Positions 5,607-6,747 of a stretch of DNA of 6,747 bases are shown piece after piece. The stretch spans positions 1 to 6,747 of the forward strand of contig DLYX01000128.1 in the NCBI GenBank assembly GCA_003447545.1, in the 5' to 3' direction. The notes under the pieces were generated by a model. It was not told where the DNA came from. It saw only the letters and a list, made by a program, of their open reading frames with translations, and did no database searches. This DNA is from Deltaproteobacteria bacterium. Its GTDB lineage: Bacteria > Desulfobacterota > Binatia > UBA12015. Within the stretch, counting starts at the first letter, position 1, and each line of letters starts with the position of its first letter. Made by a program: the position numbers and the translations under genes.

Positions 5607-6747
5607 GAGCGCACCACCCGCCCCGGCAGGGCACCTTCCGGGTCAACTTGATCGACGCCCTCTTCGCGCAAAACTTCGCCGGCGACCACCACCGCCCGCA
5701 TTCCTTCAGCCGGTGCAATCAATCGATCGGCGCCTCCGGGGAAATCATGTACGCGCTGCAGTTCGCCGCACCGAACCGTTGCCGGATCAAAGATCGCCAG
5801 ATCTCCCGTCTGACCGGGTGCGATTCGACCGCGATCAGCAAGTCCGAAGAGATCGGCGGGCTCGGAGGTGAGCTTGCGGACAGCCTCCTCCATCGAGAGG
5901 ACCTCTTTCTCTCGCACCCAATGGCCCAAAAGGTGCGTTGATGCACCGGCATCGCAAAGCTGGCTGGCGTGCGCGCCCGCATCCGAGAGTCCCAAAACCA
6001 CGGTTTTGTCCGACAACAACTCGGCAACAACGTCCTCGTCCCGATTGGCGACCGCCATTCGGAAGGAGACCGCCAGTTCTGTCTCGAGGGCGAGATCCAA
6101 CATGGCCAGCACCGGCGACTGTCCCTTTCGCGCGCCCACATCCGTCACCGAGACTCCTGCAAGACTGTCATCGGTCGGGTGTCGCGACACCCACATATGA
6201 TCCATCGAGAAAATGCCGATGGTCTTTTGGGTGGCCTCCTCAAATGCGGCACGGAAATCAGGGTCCGCGTACAGCCGCATCTTGCCAGCCTTGTCGGCCG
6301 CAAATGCAGGCTTCATCGCGGGGATACTGCCGAAGGGAAACGGCGCGCCCATATCAAATTCGAGCATCAAGGGTCGACCCGTCACCTGCGGATAGACCTC
6401 GATTCCGGCGGCCTGATGCTCCGCGGTTTTTTCCAGCACCTTGCGGTGCCCATCGGGGCCGAACAAGCCGCCGAGCAGCGCGGTCCAGGTCACCGGACGC
6501 CCGATCCGCTGCTGAATTTCAGCCAACTCATCGAAAAGGAGGCCCTGTCCGATCGTCGACTGGAAGGTGCCCTTGCCAGCTTCTCGCAAACAATCCCCCA
6601 GCGCGAGAATTTCCTCGTGCGCCGCCATCCGGCTGGGGACCGGGTTGCCATCATAACCTACATGAGTCGGTGCCTTCGAGGTCGCGAATCCCAGGGCGCC
6701 CTCGGCGAGGGCAGCGGCAACCAGAACCCGCATCTCCTCGATCTCTT
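5603..6747 (-). CDS. Amidohydrolase, N-acyl-D-amino-acid deacylase type (5' end outside window)
   Basis: The frame is open to base 6747, so the N-terminus is missing; 380 residues and the stop at 5603 are visible. The protein resembles the metal-dependent amidohydrolase 3 / D-aminoacylase group, which hydrolyses N-acyl or cyclic amide bonds. Landmarks are EEMRVLVAAALAEGALGFATSKAPTH near the left end (6690-6745), the metal-ligand region VLGLSDAGAHASQLCDAG (about 5940-6005) followed by STHLLGHWVRE, and the C-terminal composite-domain strand GRIAPGQTGDLAIFDPATV. Family members run about 480-580 residues, so some 100-200 residues are absent here, including the first-strand HxH metal pair. The stop shares bases with the start of the COQ4-like gene (ATGA). 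It is the most upstream visible gene of the four-gene minus-strand run, and its promoter lies outside the window. The substrate is unknown; close relatives are often annotated D-aminoacylase without proof. Confidence 0.9.
   Translation of the reverse strand, partial: EIEEMRVLVAAALAEGALGFATSKAPTHVGYDGNPVPSRMAAHEEILALGDCLREAGKGTFQSTIGQGLLFDELAEIQQRIGRPVTWTALLGGLFGPDGHRKVLEKTAEHQAAGIEVYPQVTGRPLMLEFDMGAPFPFGSIPAMKPAFAADKAGKMRLYADPDFRAAFEEATQKTIGIFSMDHMWVSRHPTDDSLAGVSVTDVGARKGQSPVLAMLDLALETELAVSFRMAVANRDEDVVAELLSDKTVVLGLSDAGAHASQLCDAGASTHLLGHWVREKEVLSMEEAVRKLTSEPADLFGLADRGRIAPGQTGDLAIFDPATVRCGELQRVHDFPGGADRLIAPAEGMRAVVVAGEVLREEGVDQVDPEGALPGRVVRS

Noticed and set aside
1..6747. Mobile elements, CRISPR arrays, tRNA/rRNA genes, toxin-antitoxin or phage-defence genes
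   Set aside because: I found no transposase, repeat-spacer pattern, cloverleaf or defence domain; all seven genes look like ordinary chromosomal enzymes or membrane proteins, with no visible shift in base composition.

Overview
The window holds seven protein-coding genes of a GC-rich bacterium, two of them cut by the window ends. I see no tRNA, rRNA, CRISPR array, insertion sequence, phage gene or origin. The gene mix is a bacterial class I-type P450, an IVD-type acyl-CoA dehydrogenase, an SDR, a DUF1214-like protein, a D-aminoacylase-type amidohydrolase and a COQ4-like protein. This looks like a chromosome rich in lipid, terpenoid or steroid-type oxidative metabolism, such as an environmental proteobacterial, myxococcal or related lineage. 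The phylum cannot be fixed from this sequence alone.

Layout. The right-hand part (about 2678-6747) is a run of four minus-strand genes, in transcription order. The first is an amidohydrolase of the N-acyl-D-amino-acid deacylase type, whose 5' end lies beyond the window. Next is a COQ4-like protein, joined to it by a 4-base ATGA overlap. Then comes a membrane-anchored SPFH/prohibitin-like protein, and last an acyl-CoA dehydrogenase. A plus-strand cytochrome P450 (1364-2605) converges on the dehydrogenase with a 72-base gap. The P450 is divergent from a minus-strand SDR oxidoreductase (425-1318), with only about 45 bases between the two starts. Downstream of the SDR, 156 bases away, the N-terminal 89 residues of a DUF1214-like protein run off the left edge.

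How the genes may work together. P450, SDR and acyl-CoA dehydrogenase are a plausible hydroxylation, alcohol oxidation and beta-oxidation set for a hydrophobic substrate. The COQ4-like protein carries the complete HDxxHx11E metal-site signature, but its partner here is an amidohydrolase, not ubiquinone genes. These links rest on gene order only; no substrate can be read from the sequence.

The points most worth a second look are: the P450 I-helix, which lacks the usual acidic residue (AGNVTT); the COQ4-like/amidohydrolase translational coupling; and the acyl-CoA dehydrogenase with its catalytic Glu at the isovaleryl-CoA-dehydrogenase position. I did not find a convincing wholly new system.
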